This document shows positions 35,531-44,442 of a stretch of 64,000 nt of DNA, piece after piece. The notes under the pieces were generated by a model, which worked only from the letters and a program-made list of their open reading frames with translations, was not told where the DNA came from and ran no database searches. Each line of letters opens with the position of its first letter. Position 1 is the first letter of the stretch. The position numbers and the translations under genes were made by a program. This DNA is from Thermaurantimonas sp046295455 (GTDB lineage Bacteria > Bacteroidota > Bacteroidia > Flavobacteriales > Schleiferiaceae). The stretch spans positions 124,001 through 188,000 of the forward strand of contig JBKBNI010000003.1 in the NCBI GenBank assembly GCA_046295455.1, in the 5' to 3' direction.

Positions 35531-36670
35531 TTAGCTAAGTATATTTTTTCTAGCTAATTCCCCTTTTATTATTTCCAATCGCTTTGCCCACGTATTCTCC
35601 ACAGCTTCTAAGAGAGGTTCATGAGACTCATAATTTTTCTCTAACAGTTCGTATATAGCCTCTACAAACCTTTGAATTCCCTCTGCTACGGCTACATGCC
35701 CTGATACTTTATCTGTTAAATCAGGTAAAGGTGTCGTGACCACCGGCTTATTACATGCTAAATATTCATAGTATTTCGTCGGAAATACACCTGAGGTGCG
35801 ATCGTTGATCAAGTAAGGAATCAAACCCACATCTATACTGTTCAATGCCTTATTTAACTCGAAGTATCCTATTCGGCCAGTAAAATAGACATTCGAATGC
35901 TTTTTGAGCCTACCTAAACCTTCTTGCCTGAAATCGCCAATCAACACAAACAGAAGATCCATGCATGTCTCCACAATGCCTTCCATCAAGGGCACATCTA
36001 CCACCAGATCGGTACCCATATAGCCAACTACACCTCTGTAATGGGCGGCCCGCTGAGCAATGTCTTCGAGGCCAGTTGTAGGGTAAAATCTCCCGACATC
36101 CACACCCTGAGGCAAGTACACGATATCCGGCCTTATATATGCATAGTCTTCTACAGTAGTGAGGCTGTCGGCTGTTATTAAATCCGCTGATTCTACCGCC
36201 TTGCGTTCGACTTCTTTTGCCTTGCTCGACAACTGATCAGATACCTGACGACGCGCAAATAAATCCAACCAGCGAAACCCCCCTTTTCGAAAATACTGCA
36301 ACATAAAGGCATTGCAGTATCCCGCATATACCACCGACTCTTCGGCAGGGGCAGCCTTCTTCGACAGAATTTTGTAATTCAACCTGTCGATCGCTTTTTT
36401 GTAATGAAAAGGTAGGTAAAAGTGATTGACGAATTCAAAATTCCTCCCAACAGGGTTGGTTAATATCGCCGGAGCTGACTTTCTTTTGTTAGCCGAGTAT
36501 TCCTGAATTTTATGCAGTAAATCGTTTATTCCATAGTTGATTAAACCATAGGGCTGATGCACATAAGCTCTTTCAAACCACTCTGAGGTTCGAAAAATCA
36601 ACTCGTGCTGCCGTTCCCAGTTATGTCCCCAGTGAACTGTAGGAAATGTAACGAAGTTGGGAAGATTCAA
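35531..36670 (-). CDS. Glycosyltransferase (GT4-like, GT-B fold)
   Basis: A 379-aa probable glycosyltransferase. The N-terminal half has NFVTFPTVHWGHNWERQHEL and repeated basic/aromatic patches. The C-terminal half has the nucleotide-sugar-binding layout of GT-B enzymes: VVGYMGTDLVVDVPLMEGIV, VYFTGRIGYFELNKALNSID, VGLIPYLINDRTSGVFPTKY and YEYLACNKPVVTTPLPDLTD. In that last block Glu (YEYLACNKPVV) takes the place of the E-x7-E type motif. The only start preserving the conserved beginning is TTG at 36670, directly after the preceding stop (TAATTG), suggesting termination-reinitiation coupling. It probably acts on a surface polysaccharide; donor unknown. Confidence 0.82.
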   Translation of the reverse strand: MNLPNFVTFPTVHWGHNWERQHELIFRTSEWFERAYVHQPYGLINYGINDLLHKIQEYSANKRKSAPAILTNPVGRNFEFVNHFYLPFHYKKAIDRLNYKILSKKAAPAEESVVYAGYCNAFMLQYFRKGGFRWLDLFARRQVSDQLSSKAKEVERKAVESADLITADSLTTVEDYAYIRPDIVYLPQGVDVGRFYPTTGLEDIAQRAAHYRGVVGYMGTDLVVDVPLMEGIVETCMDLLFVLIGDFRQEGLGRLKKHSNVYFTGRIGYFELNKALNSIDVGLIPYLINDRTSGVFPTKYYEYLACNKPVVTTPLPDLTDKVSGHVAVAEGIQRFVEAIYELLEKNYESHEPLLEAVENTWAKRLEIIKGELARKNILS

Positions 36671-37081
36671 TTACTTTTTTTTCTTTTTTCTCACGAAGAC
36701 AAATACCCTCATCGGAAAGCCATTCAGATCCTGATAAAAAGCAGATTCCAGCCGCCATCCCAGATCTGATGCTCTCTCTAAGACTTCAGCCGTTGAACGG
36801 ATTTCAGCAGATCTGATTGAACTTACTTCTCTTTGCACCTCAGGCGAAGCAGAAATCTCTGTAATGATTCCCATCGAACGCATCTCCTGCAACTTTCTTT
36901 CAATATCGGTTTGCCTCGGTTGCAAAAGACCTGCGGACTGAAGGATGTCTGATTGTGGTGGTTCATAAATTGAAATCACTAGATATTCAAGCTTAAGCGA
37001 CTTATGCTGTGCCGAGACAATAATCCCCGAGCAAAAAAGTAAAGCAAGGGTAAAAATCCTAAAGATGTGTTTATATTTCAT
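36671..37081 (-). CDS. Small secreted protein of unknown function with a lysine-rich end
   Basis: A 136-aa protein with a signal peptide (MKYKHIFRIFTLALLFCSGI, cleaved near SAQ). The body is helical and charged (TDIERKLQEMRSMGIITEIS, RSTAEVLERASDLGWRLESA). It ends in FPMRVFVFVRKKKKK, five lysines encoded by an A-rich run. The start at 37081 overlaps the carbonic anhydrase stop as ATGA; a start three codons earlier is also possible. The strand-helix-strand pattern with GWRLESAFY---NG-P--VFVF resembles small DUF4177-like proteins, which is only a loose impression. No function assigned. Confidence 0.7.
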   Translation of the reverse strand: MKYKHIFRIFTLALLFCSGIIVSAQHKSLKLEYLVISIYEPPQSDILQSAGLLQPRQTDIERKLQEMRSMGIITEISASPEVQREVSSIRSAEIRSTAEVLERASDLGWRLESAFYQDLNGFPMRVFVFVRKKKKK

Positions 37082-37590
37082 TTGAACCATGAGCTATACA
37101 TTACGTAATTGTTGGCTATTCGCATTACTTCACCTTCAAAGAGTTCTGCATCCAGCTCTTTCACTTTACGGGCGGGTACACCTGCAAATATACTTCCCGA
37201 GGCTACCCGCGTGCCTTCGAGGAGCACCGCTCCGGCCGCTATGATGCAATTGCTCTCTATCACACATCCGTCCATCACAATGGAGCCCATACCTATGAGC
37301 ACATTGTCGTGTATCGTACAGCCGTGTACGATGGCATTGTGACCGATTGAAACATTGTTGCCTATGGTGGTCGGGGCGCGCTGGTATGTACAGTGAATAG
37401 TCGCATTGTCCTGTACGTTCACCTTGTTTCCTATCCGTATGTAATGCACATCGCCACGTACCACCGCATTAAACCAGATACTGCAATCATCCCCCATCAC
37501 TACATCTCCTATGATTACTGCCGTATCAGCAAAAAAGCAGTTTTGTCCAAAAACAGGCGCCTTATCCCTTACTGTTTTAAATAATGCCAT
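37078..37590 (-). CDS. Gamma-class carbonic anhydrase-like hexapeptide protein
   Basis: A 170-aa left-handed beta-helix protein of the gamma carbonic anhydrase/YrdA family. The zinc-type histidines are all in place: ATIHCTY (first His) and VSIGHNAIVHGC (second and third). Hexapeptide rungs run through IGMGSIVMDGCVIESNCIIA. The ATG at 37590 (MALFKTVRDKAPVFGQNCFF) fits the family. Members may hydrate CO2 or have another metal-dependent role; many are inactive as anhydrases. Overlaps the following gene by 4 bases. Confidence 0.9.
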   Translation of the reverse strand: MALFKTVRDKAPVFGQNCFFADTAVIIGDVVMGDDCSIWFNAVVRGDVHYIRIGNKVNVQDNATIHCTYQRAPTTIGNNVSIGHNAIVHGCTIHDNVLIGMGSIVMDGCVIESNCIIAAGAVLLEGTRVASGSIFAGVPARKVKELDAELFEGEVMRIANNYVMYSSWFK

Positions 37591-37645
37591 ATCGTAAATA
37601 TCGAACACAAAGGTATAGATTCTGTTTTATCAGTGTGACTCTAAG

Positions 37646-37653
37646 TACTTTTG
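37646..37653 (+). promoter_or_regulatory. Possible -7 promoter box of the Nfu gene
   Basis: TACTTTTG matches TAnnTTTG and ends 18 bases before the ATG at 37672. The -33 position has a T-rich GTTTTA instead of TTTG. Confidence 0.42.
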
Positions 37654-37671
37654 CGCGCAAACAACTCTCCA

Positions 37672-38304
37672 ATGGAAACCAAAAAAATACCTGTAAGTGT
37701 CTATGCAGAAAGCACCCCAAATCCTGGGGTGATGAAATTTGTTGCTAACAAAATGCTCGTGGATGAAGGTGCCTATGAGTTCAAAAACATTGAAGAGGCA
37801 AAAATTTCTCCTTTAGCAACCAAATTGTTTCATTTTCCTTTTGTAAAAGAAGTATTTATCACGGCCAATTTTGTTGCCATAGCTAAATACAACATCACAG
37901 ATTGGAACGATGTAGTATCAGAAGTCCGGGAGTTTATCTACTCTTATTTGGCTGAAGGCAATCCGGTACTGTCAGACTCTGCCGTCAGAGCCTCTGAGGA
38001 GAAAGATTCTGACGAAGACCATCATTCCAAAATCAGGGACTTTTCGCCTCCAAAAGTTGAGGAGCTAGGAGAGATCGAGCAGAGAATCGTGGAAATTCTG
38101 GATGAATATGTAAAGCCCGCCGTGGAGCAGGATGGAGGCAACATAGCCTTTGCCGGATATGAAAACGGCGTAGTAAAAGTTTTGCTTCGTGGGGCTTGTT
38201 CCGGTTGCCCTTCTTCTACGATTACTTTAAAAAACGGAATTCTTTCACTCCTTCAAAAAATGCTCCCCACTTTGATCAAAGATGTAGAGGCTATTAATGA
38301 TTAG
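37672..38304 (+). CDS. NifU/Nfu-type iron-sulfur cluster scaffold protein
   Basis: A 210-aa protein with two domains. Nfu_N (about 5-95) begins VSVYAESTPNPGVMKFVANK and contains SPLATKLFHFPFVKEVFIT. The NifU C-terminal domain (about 130-205) contains VKPAVEQDGGNIAF and the cluster-binding CxxC in GACSGCPSSTITLKNGI. It delivers 4Fe-4S or 2Fe-2S clusters to apo-proteins. An acidic linker joins the domains. The ATG at 37672 (METKKIPVSV) is chosen over one seven codons upstream. Nearby lipB makes a lipoyl pathway link plausible, since lipoyl synthase needs Fe-S clusters, but they are not adjacent. Confidence 0.94.
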   Translation: METKKIPVSVYAESTPNPGVMKFVANKMLVDEGAYEFKNIEEAKISPLATKLFHFPFVKEVFITANFVAIAKYNITDWNDVVSEVREFIYSYLAEGNPVLSDSAVRASEEKDSDEDHHSKIRDFSPPKVEELGEIEQRIVEILDEYVKPAVEQDGGNIAFAGYENGVVKVLLRGACSGCPSSTITLKNGILSLLQKMLPTLIKDVEAIND

Positions 38305-38372
38305 CGTATTTACACCAGACTACAAAACCAAAGCATTTATACCTTTAGCCGCTCAAAGATAACCAAGTCCTC

Positions 38373-39362
38373 ATGATGCTTTCTCTCATTCAAAACTTTC
38401 CGGGTCATATCGTAGATGCATTGACATTGGCCAAAAAAAGTACATTTAAAAAACCATCTTCCGACATTCGAAACATTATCTTAACCGGATTGGGTGGAAG
38501 CGGAATCGGCGCTTCAATGGTACAGGATTTAATATCTCCGCATTCCGAAATTCCAATCATTGTAAATAAAGACTACAACTTGCCATCGTTTGCAGGAGAA
38601 AACACCCTTGTAATCGCTTGCAGTTATAGCGGTGAGACCGAAGAGACCCTCAATGCCCTGTACCAGGCTGAAGAGTGCAGTTGTGAAATAGCGATTATCT
38701 CTTCCGGAGGCCGACTATTAAACCTCGCCAAAGAAAAAAACTACAATCATCTGATGATGCCCCCCGGCAATCCGCCTCGTTCTATGCTTGGATACAGCCT
38801 GGTTTTTCAGCTTTACATGCTTGCCAATTACGGGATTTCACGGCTTGCCCTCGACAATGACGTGCTGCTCACTTCTGAATACCTGCGTGAAAATTCAGAA
38901 AAAATCCAAACCGAAGCCCGTCAGATTGCTATGCGTCTTCACAAAAAAATTTTTGCGATTTACGCGTGCAGTGGTTTTGGCAGCCTGGCCGAGCGCTTCC
39001 GCCAGCAACTAAATGAAAATTCGAAAATGCCTGGATGGAACGGTACAATCCCCGAGATGAATCACAATGAACTCGTCGGATGGCAAGGTGGAGACAGCAA
39101 TATGGCAGCTGTTTTTATTTCTACACCTTTTGATGACAAGAGAAACGCCTTGAGAACAAATATTTCAGTCGAGATTCTCCGCAAATACACCCCCAATGTA
39201 TTGAAAATCAACTCCATCGGCGAGACACCTCTGCGATCCATACTCTATCTGATACACTTAACGGATTGGGTTTCCTACTATCTGAGTGAATTAAACGGTG
39301 TTGACATAATGGATATTGATGTTATCAACTACCTCAAAAGAGAATTAGCCGCGTCTCATTGA
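38373..39362 (+). CDS. SIS-domain bifunctional phosphoglucose/phosphomannose isomerase
   Basis: A 329-aa sugar isomerase with two SIS folds. It interconverts aldose and ketose 6-phosphates of glucose and mannose, feeding glycolysis and mannose-nucleotide synthesis for glycans. The first SIS half has ILTGLGGSGIGASMVQDLIS and ACSYSGETEETLNAL. The second has YACSGFGSLAERFRQQLNEN and IPEMNHNELVGWQGGDSNMA, with the catalytic His-Glu (NHNE). The first two codons are both ATG. The stop TGA overlaps the TTG start of lipB (TTGA). Confidence 0.9.
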   Translation: MMLSLIQNFPGHIVDALTLAKKSTFKKPSSDIRNIILTGLGGSGIGASMVQDLISPHSEIPIIVNKDYNLPSFAGENTLVIACSYSGETEETLNALYQAEECSCEIAIISSGGRLLNLAKEKNYNHLMMPPGNPPRSMLGYSLVFQLYMLANYGISRLALDNDVLLTSEYLRENSEKIQTEARQIAMRLHKKIFAIYACSGFGSLAERFRQQLNENSKMPGWNGTIPEMNHNELVGWQGGDSNMAAVFISTPFDDKRNALRTNISVEILRKYTPNVLKINSIGETPLRSILYLIHLTDWVSYYLSELNGVDIMDIDVINYLKRELAASH

Positions 39363-40081
39363 TCCAAGTATCCGAAAACCCTCGCATCGTCAGGTTCCTG
39401 CCATGGGGCTCAAAAGATTATTCCCTTGCATGGCAGGCTCAGGAAGATCTTTTTCAGCGCGTGGAAAAAGCCAAACTCAAAAGGAGAAATGGTCAAACCC
39501 ACCTCTACCCCCTGAACTATCTGGTCACCGTAGAGCACCCTCCGGTGTATACCCTCGGAAAAAGTGCCAATCCTGCCAATCTTCTCTATCCCGAGCAATT
39601 CTATACGTCAAAGGGGGCTGAAATCTACCGAATCAACAGAGGAGGAGATGTGACCTTCCACGGCCCTGGCCAATTGGTCGTTTATCCCATTTTTGATCTG
39701 GATCAATTTTTTACCGATATTCACAAATATTTGAGGTACCTCGAAGAAAGCGTGATCCGCACGCTTGCTGAATACGGAATAGCCGCTGAGCGCTCTGCCG
39801 GTGAAACCGGTGTATGGATCGATCCCCACGGAAGAAAACCGCGGAAAATCTGCGCCATTGGTGTACGCGCTGCCCGCTGGATTACCATGCATGGTCTTGC
39901 TCTCAATGTCAATACAGACCTGCGCTGGTTTGACTACATCATACCCTGTGGAATCCAACAAAAAGCCGTTACATCCCTCGAAAGAGAAATCGGCACCACA
40001 GTGCCATTGAGCCAGGTAGAGTCAAAGCTGCTATCACACCTGAAACAACTCTTTGACTTCGACTGGGCTCCCGCCGACTAG
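39359..40081 (+). CDS. lipB: Octanoyl-[ACP]:protein N-octanoyltransferase LipB
   Basis: A 240-aa enzyme that transfers octanoyl from acyl carrier protein to lipoyl domains, the first step of lipoate synthesis. Diagnostic motifs are present: NRGGDVTFHGPGQLVVYPIF, the Lys-containing KICAIGVRAARWITMHGLAL and the catalytic Cys in YIIPCGIQQKAVTSLEREI. The start is TTG at 39359, overlapping the upstream stop as TTGA; no ATG precedes the conserved N-terminus. The 3' end overlaps the convergent HupE/UreJ gene by 4 bases. Confidence 0.95.
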   Translation: MIQVSENPRIVRFLPWGSKDYSLAWQAQEDLFQRVEKAKLKRRNGQTHLYPLNYLVTVEHPPVYTLGKSANPANLLYPEQFYTSKGAEIYRINRGGDVTFHGPGQLVVYPIFDLDQFFTDIHKYLRYLEESVIRTLAEYGIAAERSAGETGVWIDPHGRKPRKICAIGVRAARWITMHGLALNVNTDLRWFDYIIPCGIQQKAVTSLEREIGTTVPLSQVESKLLSHLKQLFDFDWAPAD

Positions 40082-40650
40082 GATGGAAAATTTTCTACAG
40101 CCAGCCAGACCGAAAGCGCAAATCCACCACCCGATACAAAAATCAGCCAATCCCTGTGCTTGTAATTGAGAATATTCTGAATCAAAAGGGATACTCCTAG
40201 AATGATGAGCACAACGACGATCTGCCCCCATTCGATACCGAGGTTGAAAGGCAGCAGTGCTGACCAGAAAGAACCCGACGCTTCTGTCAATAGCGAATAA
40301 TAATTCGAAAATCCAAATCCATGAATCAAGCCAAATAAAAATGCAATCCATTTGGTAAGCTTTCCGCCCTTCTTATCCATGAAAATAACATTGTTGAGCG
40401 ACGACACCACAATGGTCAGAGGAATCAGAAATTCAATCCACCCTCTTGAAGGACTCAATACTTCAAAGACCGAAAGGACTAAGGTAACAGAGTGTCCGAT
40501 CGTAAAGAGCGTGATGGTGATAATTATGTCCAACCAGTCCTTCGGCTGAAACCGCACAATCAATACCAGAAGAAACAAAATGTGATCTACGGCTGAGTAA
40601 TCCGTAATATGCCTGTATCCCAGCCAAAAAAATGTTGAAAACGAGTCCAT
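40078..40650 (-). CDS. HupE/UreJ family membrane protein
   Basis: A 190-aa protein with about six membrane helices. It matches HupE/UreJ-type putative metal transporters: DHILFLLVLIVRFQPKDWL with a conserved DH pair near the start, TLFTIGHSVTLVLSVFEVLS, IAFLFGLIHGFGFSNYYSLL and FNLGIEWGQIVVVLIILGVS. The histidines in DH, GHS and HGFGF are the likely metal-binding residues. Substrate unknown; the Bacteroidota homologues are often encoded beside DUF6702-type proteins, as here (no gap). Confidence 0.9.
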   Translation of the reverse strand: MDSFSTFFWLGYRHITDYSAVDHILFLLVLIVRFQPKDWLDIIITITLFTIGHSVTLVLSVFEVLSPSRGWIEFLIPLTIVVSSLNNVIFMDKKGGKLTKWIAFLFGLIHGFGFSNYYSLLTEASGSFWSALLPFNLGIEWGQIVVVLIILGVSLLIQNILNYKHRDWLIFVSGGGFALSVWLAVENFPS

Positions 40651-41097
40651 TTATAGAAGATTAACCATTGGACGACGCGCATCCGAGAGCAAGGTCTTCA
40701 CCTTATCACCGCTATACACGTGCATAATATTCTGCTGACGCGGAAATACATCGCAGAAGATGGTATTTCTTATTCTCACGATATTCTGTCCATTTGTATG
40801 AGCGACCCCCGATATCAAAACGGATTCTCCCAGGTCCTTAAGAGCTGTAAAGTTCGTGTGAACAAGATATTTTTCAGTATAAAAAATCAGATTTTCTGAA
40901 AAATACCGATATGCTTTTTCCGGGTTATCTTCTATTAGTTCGTAGTCAAGGCTGATCGCCTTTTCGAGGTCATCTTTAAAAACCTTTACAGCGAATTCGA
41001 CCTTTTCCATTGATAGCCTCACCGTACAGATGCTGACATAAAAATCGTGTATGGCCACCTTAACTAAAACTGTGTACAAAACCACCAATGCTGTCAT
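40651..41097 (-). CDS. DUF6702-like predicted exported protein
   Basis: A 148-aa protein. It has a hydrophobic N-terminus (LVVLYTVLVKVAIHDFYVSI) that reads as a signal followed directly by the HDFYVS block seen in DUF6702 proteins. The body has KVEFAVKVFKDDLEKAI, and the end has QNIVRIRNTIFCDVFPRQQN. The family identity is from memory. The chosen ATG at 41097 overlaps the preceding stop as ATGA; an ATG two codons earlier (41103) is equally possible. It abuts the HupE/UreJ gene, suggesting a joint, perhaps metal-related role. Confidence 0.72.
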   Translation of the reverse strand: MTALVVLYTVLVKVAIHDFYVSICTVRLSMEKVEFAVKVFKDDLEKAISLDYELIEDNPEKAYRYFSENLIFYTEKYLVHTNFTALKDLGESVLISGVAHTNGQNIVRIRNTIFCDVFPRQQNIMHVYSGDKVKTLLSDARRPMVNLL

Positions 41098-41483
41098 GGA
41101 CATCGAATTGAGGCAGTCCTTGCCGTATCCAAATATACAAGTGTAGCATGATCGCTACAATTTCTGACTACTAAATAGATATTGAAGGTACTATATTGAG
41201 ACTTCAGTACGTACTCCGGACAAAATTCTCCTCTGATTTTGCTCTCTGAAAACAAAATATCCGAAACCATCACCAGGCTATCTACCGGAATATCCGAAAA
41301 GCGGAGAGCATTTTTTTGACACAATGCAAATTCACTGAATTTCAATTCTTTTTTCAAAATATTGTCCTTGACTCGTTGCGAAGGAAAATACGTACAGGAA
41401 ATGTTTCGACCTCCAAACAAAAATTTTACGAGAAAGACCCCAAATACAACACCCGTAAGATATAAAATGATTTTCTTTGTCAT
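41094..41483 (-). CDS. DUF4258-like small membrane-anchored protein
   Basis: A 129-aa protein with an N-terminal membrane helix (MTKKIILYLTGVVFGVFLVK) and the pattern GGRNISCTYFPSQRVKDNIL, then FSEFALCQKNALRFSDIPVD, then VVRNCSDHATLVYLD. This agrees with the Bacteroidota DUF4258-type proteins as I remember them. Cys residues at two conserved places may pair. The start may be four codons earlier. First of a three-gene minus-strand unit with DUF6702-like and HupE/UreJ; divergent from the sensor kinase, with only 38 bases between starts. Confidence 0.65.
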   Translation of the reverse strand: MTKKIILYLTGVVFGVFLVKFLFGGRNISCTYFPSQRVKDNILKKELKFSEFALCQKNALRFSDIPVDSLVMVSDILFSESKIRGEFCPEYVLKSQYSTFNIYLVVRNCSDHATLVYLDTARTASIRCP

Positions 41484-41521
41484 ATCATTACGCAAAAATA
41501 CACTGCCTTCGCTGCATCCAG

Positions 41522-44434
41522 ATGACCGGATTTTACAGAAAGCTTATAAACTATTCAATCCTTCTATTATCCTATACCCTTTTTACATACCAAGCCAGCG
41601 GCCAGAAATACCTTATAAATGAAATAAAAGTCTTTCAAGGAATCTCCGATATTCCAATCTACACCATACAGACCGACAAGGATGGATTTATCTATTTGTG
41701 CACGGAGAATGGCATCATTCGATACAACGGAACTACATTTATAAAATACGACCTCTCGGGAGCCAACAGCGAAGCCTTTAATGACATATATACATTAAAG
41801 GACAAGCGAGTTGTTGCCGTCAATTTTTTTGAAGGTCTGTTTGAGCTTCAAAACGATGTATTTATAAAAAAAGACATTTTTGGAATTAAAGAATATAGAT
41901 ACACTTTCCTGTCTGTCACAGAGTTTAAAAACAAAATCATCCTCCTGACCGACCTGGCTGTTTTTGTGTTAAATAAAAATTATGAAATTATAAAAATAAT
42001 TGACCAATCAATACTTAATTTCAAAGGCCTTCTTTTTACACACCAGGTAAATACAGGAGATACCCTTTACCTGATGACCAATGATTCCTTACTGATTAAA
42101 ATTGACAATAATTTCAAGATTACCTACACTTCCCTGTCCTACAAATGCAGATGGATCGGAAATGGCTCTGGAGAAGATTTATATTATACATGCAGAGAAG
42201 TTAATACGCCCTTGTATGCGCTCAAGAAAGGAATCCCATCGATCTACTATCACACACATCTTCAAAAGGATATAATCACGTATAAAGTAAAAGCAATCGA
42301 AAACAAAATTTTTTTGTGTACATCAAAAGGTCTCCTTGAGATAAATAATGACAACAAAAATGCAGAATGGATCATTAAAAACAAAAGGATCAGCGATATC
42401 ACAAAGGACAATGAGGGAAACTACTGGGTGACTTCACTAGATGGAGAGCTGCTTACATTTAACACACATGAGATCAGAAAAACTGAAATTAACGTTAATC
42501 AGACAATCACCAATGCGATTAAAATCAATAGAAATAAATTAATTCTGGCAACAAGTGTCAATAATTTTTATCTTTTCGATTTACGGACTAATACCTTAGA
42601 ACACCTTGGGCAATATGGTGAAGACGGAGTAAATTTTTTATCGTATGACAGTATCTCAAATAGGTTATTCTTCAGGCAAGGATCTATTGACTTAAAGAAT
42701 TTGACTTTCAATCGTTTTTATTACGGAAATTACATGACTTGGAACCAGCATGGCGATATGATCTTCTGCAAAGGGAATAAAATCTATTATCGCACAAATG
42801 CACCAATAAATTCCTCTTATGAGTACAATCCAGAATTAAAAGCTTACTTGAAAATAATCTATGAATCCCGATCCTATAAAGCAGCCTTTGTTGATTCGAG
42901 TGCATATATCATTTTATTTAATGGTCTGGTAAAATATCAAAACGATTCCATCGTATTTGTGAAAGATCTTCTGACAGGAAATATCATCAAAGGTTTTGAC
43001 TTTGTAATCGATTCAAAAAACAATTTTTGGATTATTTCTTTAGATAAAATAATTCGATTGTATCGATATCAATTTCTGACTAAAACCATTGATTTACAAA
43101 ATATTCTGTCTAAAAACAGCTCCGTTTTGAAAATTAAGTATAATCATCCATATATTATGATTTTTACTCAGGAGGGACTTTTGTTGATTCATGAAGATAC
43201 ACATGAGATAACCGATGTAAACAGTATTGTGGGTAAATTTCAAAAAGAATTCAGAGATGCTCTGTTTTTCAATGATTCTCTTTACATTATTTCCAATAAG
43301 GAAATTCTTGTAACAAAAGTCTACAAACAACCTGACTACAAAGTCAAGTTAATCATTGATAAAATAAGTGAACAAGATGCCGTACATAAAATTTCAGAAA
43401 ATACATCTGCAGTCAAGTTAAATTCAAAGACGTTTTTTCTACATTATGATTTCCTTACATTTAGCCATCACACAGGTCTTCGAATTGCCTACCGGATAAA
43501 AGATTTAGATAGCTCATGGAATTTTGTTAGCCCTGAAATTAATAAGATATTCTTTCCTTATATCACTCCCGGAAGTCACACAATTGAAATGGCAACCGTC
43601 AACAATTCCGGTAAAATAATTTCAAATATTATCTCATTAGATGTCATTGTCAAAAAACCTTTTTTTAACACACCCATTTTTTACCTGATATTAGTAATAC
43701 TAAGTGTAGGTATTGTAGTATATAGTTACCATCTCAATGAAGTAAAAATCAAAAAAAGAGAACTACTCAACAACCAATTGAGAGTATCACAATTGACTGC
43801 CTTGAGATCAAGAATGAATCCCCACTTTGTGTACAATGTTCTAAACTCAATTCAAAGCCTTATTTACATTGGTGACAAAATTTCCGCCAGCTCCAGCTTA
43901 TCAAAATTTTCGGAGCTTATGAGGCTGGTTTTAGACTTATCAGATAAAGAAAATATTTCACTAATCGATGAAATTCGAGTAATAGAACTATATTTGGAAT
44001 TAGAAAAGCTTAGATTTGGAGATGAATTCAAATTCAGTATTGAAGTAGACAATGAACTTAAGTACTTAAACCCAGAAATTCCGGGATTCTTCATCCAACC
44101 TTTTGTCGAAAACTCAATTAAACACGGTCTTTTGCATAAAGAAGGTGAAAAAAGACTTCTTTTTAAAATTGAAAAAGGCACAAACAACGATGTGCGAATC
44201 ATTGTAGATGACAATGGTATCGGACGGAAAAAGTCGGCCGAAATCAACGCCCGAAGGAATGCAAAAAAATCATCTTTCGCCGTGGAAGCAATCATTAATC
44301 GCATAAATTTGATAAATTCGCAACTCAAAAGGAAAATCGTTTTGCAGATATTTGATAAAGTGGATCTGAACAATCAACCTTCGGGTACCACTGTCATTAT
44401 CAGTTTGCCGGTCGAATTGGAACTTGACACATAA
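41522..44434 (+). CDS. LytS-type sensor histidine kinase with two-component-regulator propeller
   Basis: A 970-aa membrane receptor kinase. A signal/anchor segment (about 1-27) is followed by a long propeller of sensor repeats (IQTDKDGFIYLCTENGIIRY; ITKDNEGNYWVTSLDGELLT; VIDSKNNFWIISLDKIIRLY), up to about residue 610. A Y_Y_Y-type Ig domain (about 635-705: YRIKDLDSSWNFVSP, PGSHTIEMATVNNSG), a membrane helix (about 713-735) and a His_kinase domain complete it. The phosphoacceptor His is in RMNPHFVYNVLNSIQSL (about 765), with ATP-site residues FIQPFVENSIKHG and VDDNGIGRKKS. The ATG at 41522 gives a normal signal. It is markedly more AT-rich than its neighbours. Partner: the LytTR regulator 8 bases downstream. 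Confidence 0.93.
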   Translation: MTGFYRKLINYSILLLSYTLFTYQASGQKYLINEIKVFQGISDIPIYTIQTDKDGFIYLCTENGIIRYNGTTFIKYDLSGANSEAFNDIYTLKDKRVVAVNFFEGLFELQNDVFIKKDIFGIKEYRYTFLSVTEFKNKIILLTDLAVFVLNKNYEIIKIIDQSILNFKGLLFTHQVNTGDTLYLMTNDSLLIKIDNNFKITYTSLSYKCRWIGNGSGEDLYYTCREVNTPLYALKKGIPSIYYHTHLQKDIITYKVKAIENKIFLCTSKGLLEINNDNKNAEWIIKNKRISDITKDNEGNYWVTSLDGELLTFNTHEIRKTEINVNQTITNAIKINRNKLILATSVNNFYLFDLRTNTLEHLGQYGEDGVNFLSYDSISNRLFFRQGSIDLKNLTFNRFYYGNYMTWNQHGDMIFCKGNKIYYRTNAPINSSYEYNPELKAYLKIIYESRSYKAAFVDSSAYIILFNGLVKYQNDSIVFVKDLLTGNIIKGFDFVIDSKNNFWIISLDKIIRLYRYQFLTKTIDLQNILSKNSSVLKIKYNHPYIMIFTQEGLLLIHEDTHEITDVNSIVGKFQKEFRDALFFNDSLYIISNKEILVTKVYKQPDYKVKLIIDKISEQDAVHKISENTSAVKLNSKTFFLHYDFLTFSHHTGLRIAYRIKDLDSSWNFVSPEINKIFFPYITPGSHTIEMATVNNSGKIISNIISLDVIVKKPFFNTPIFYLILVILSVGIVVYSYHLNEVKIKKRELLNNQLRVSQLTALRSRMNPHFVYNVLNSIQSLIYIGDKISASSSLSKFSELMRLVLDLSDKENISLIDEIRVIELYLELEKLRFGDEFKFSIEVDNELKYLNPEIPGFFIQPFVENSIKHGLLHKEGEKRLLFKIEKGTNNDVRIIVDDNGIGRKKSAEINARRNAKKSSFAVEAIINRINLINSQLKRKIVLQIFDKVDLNNQPSGTTVIISLPVELELDT

Positions 44435-44442
44435 ATACTGGT

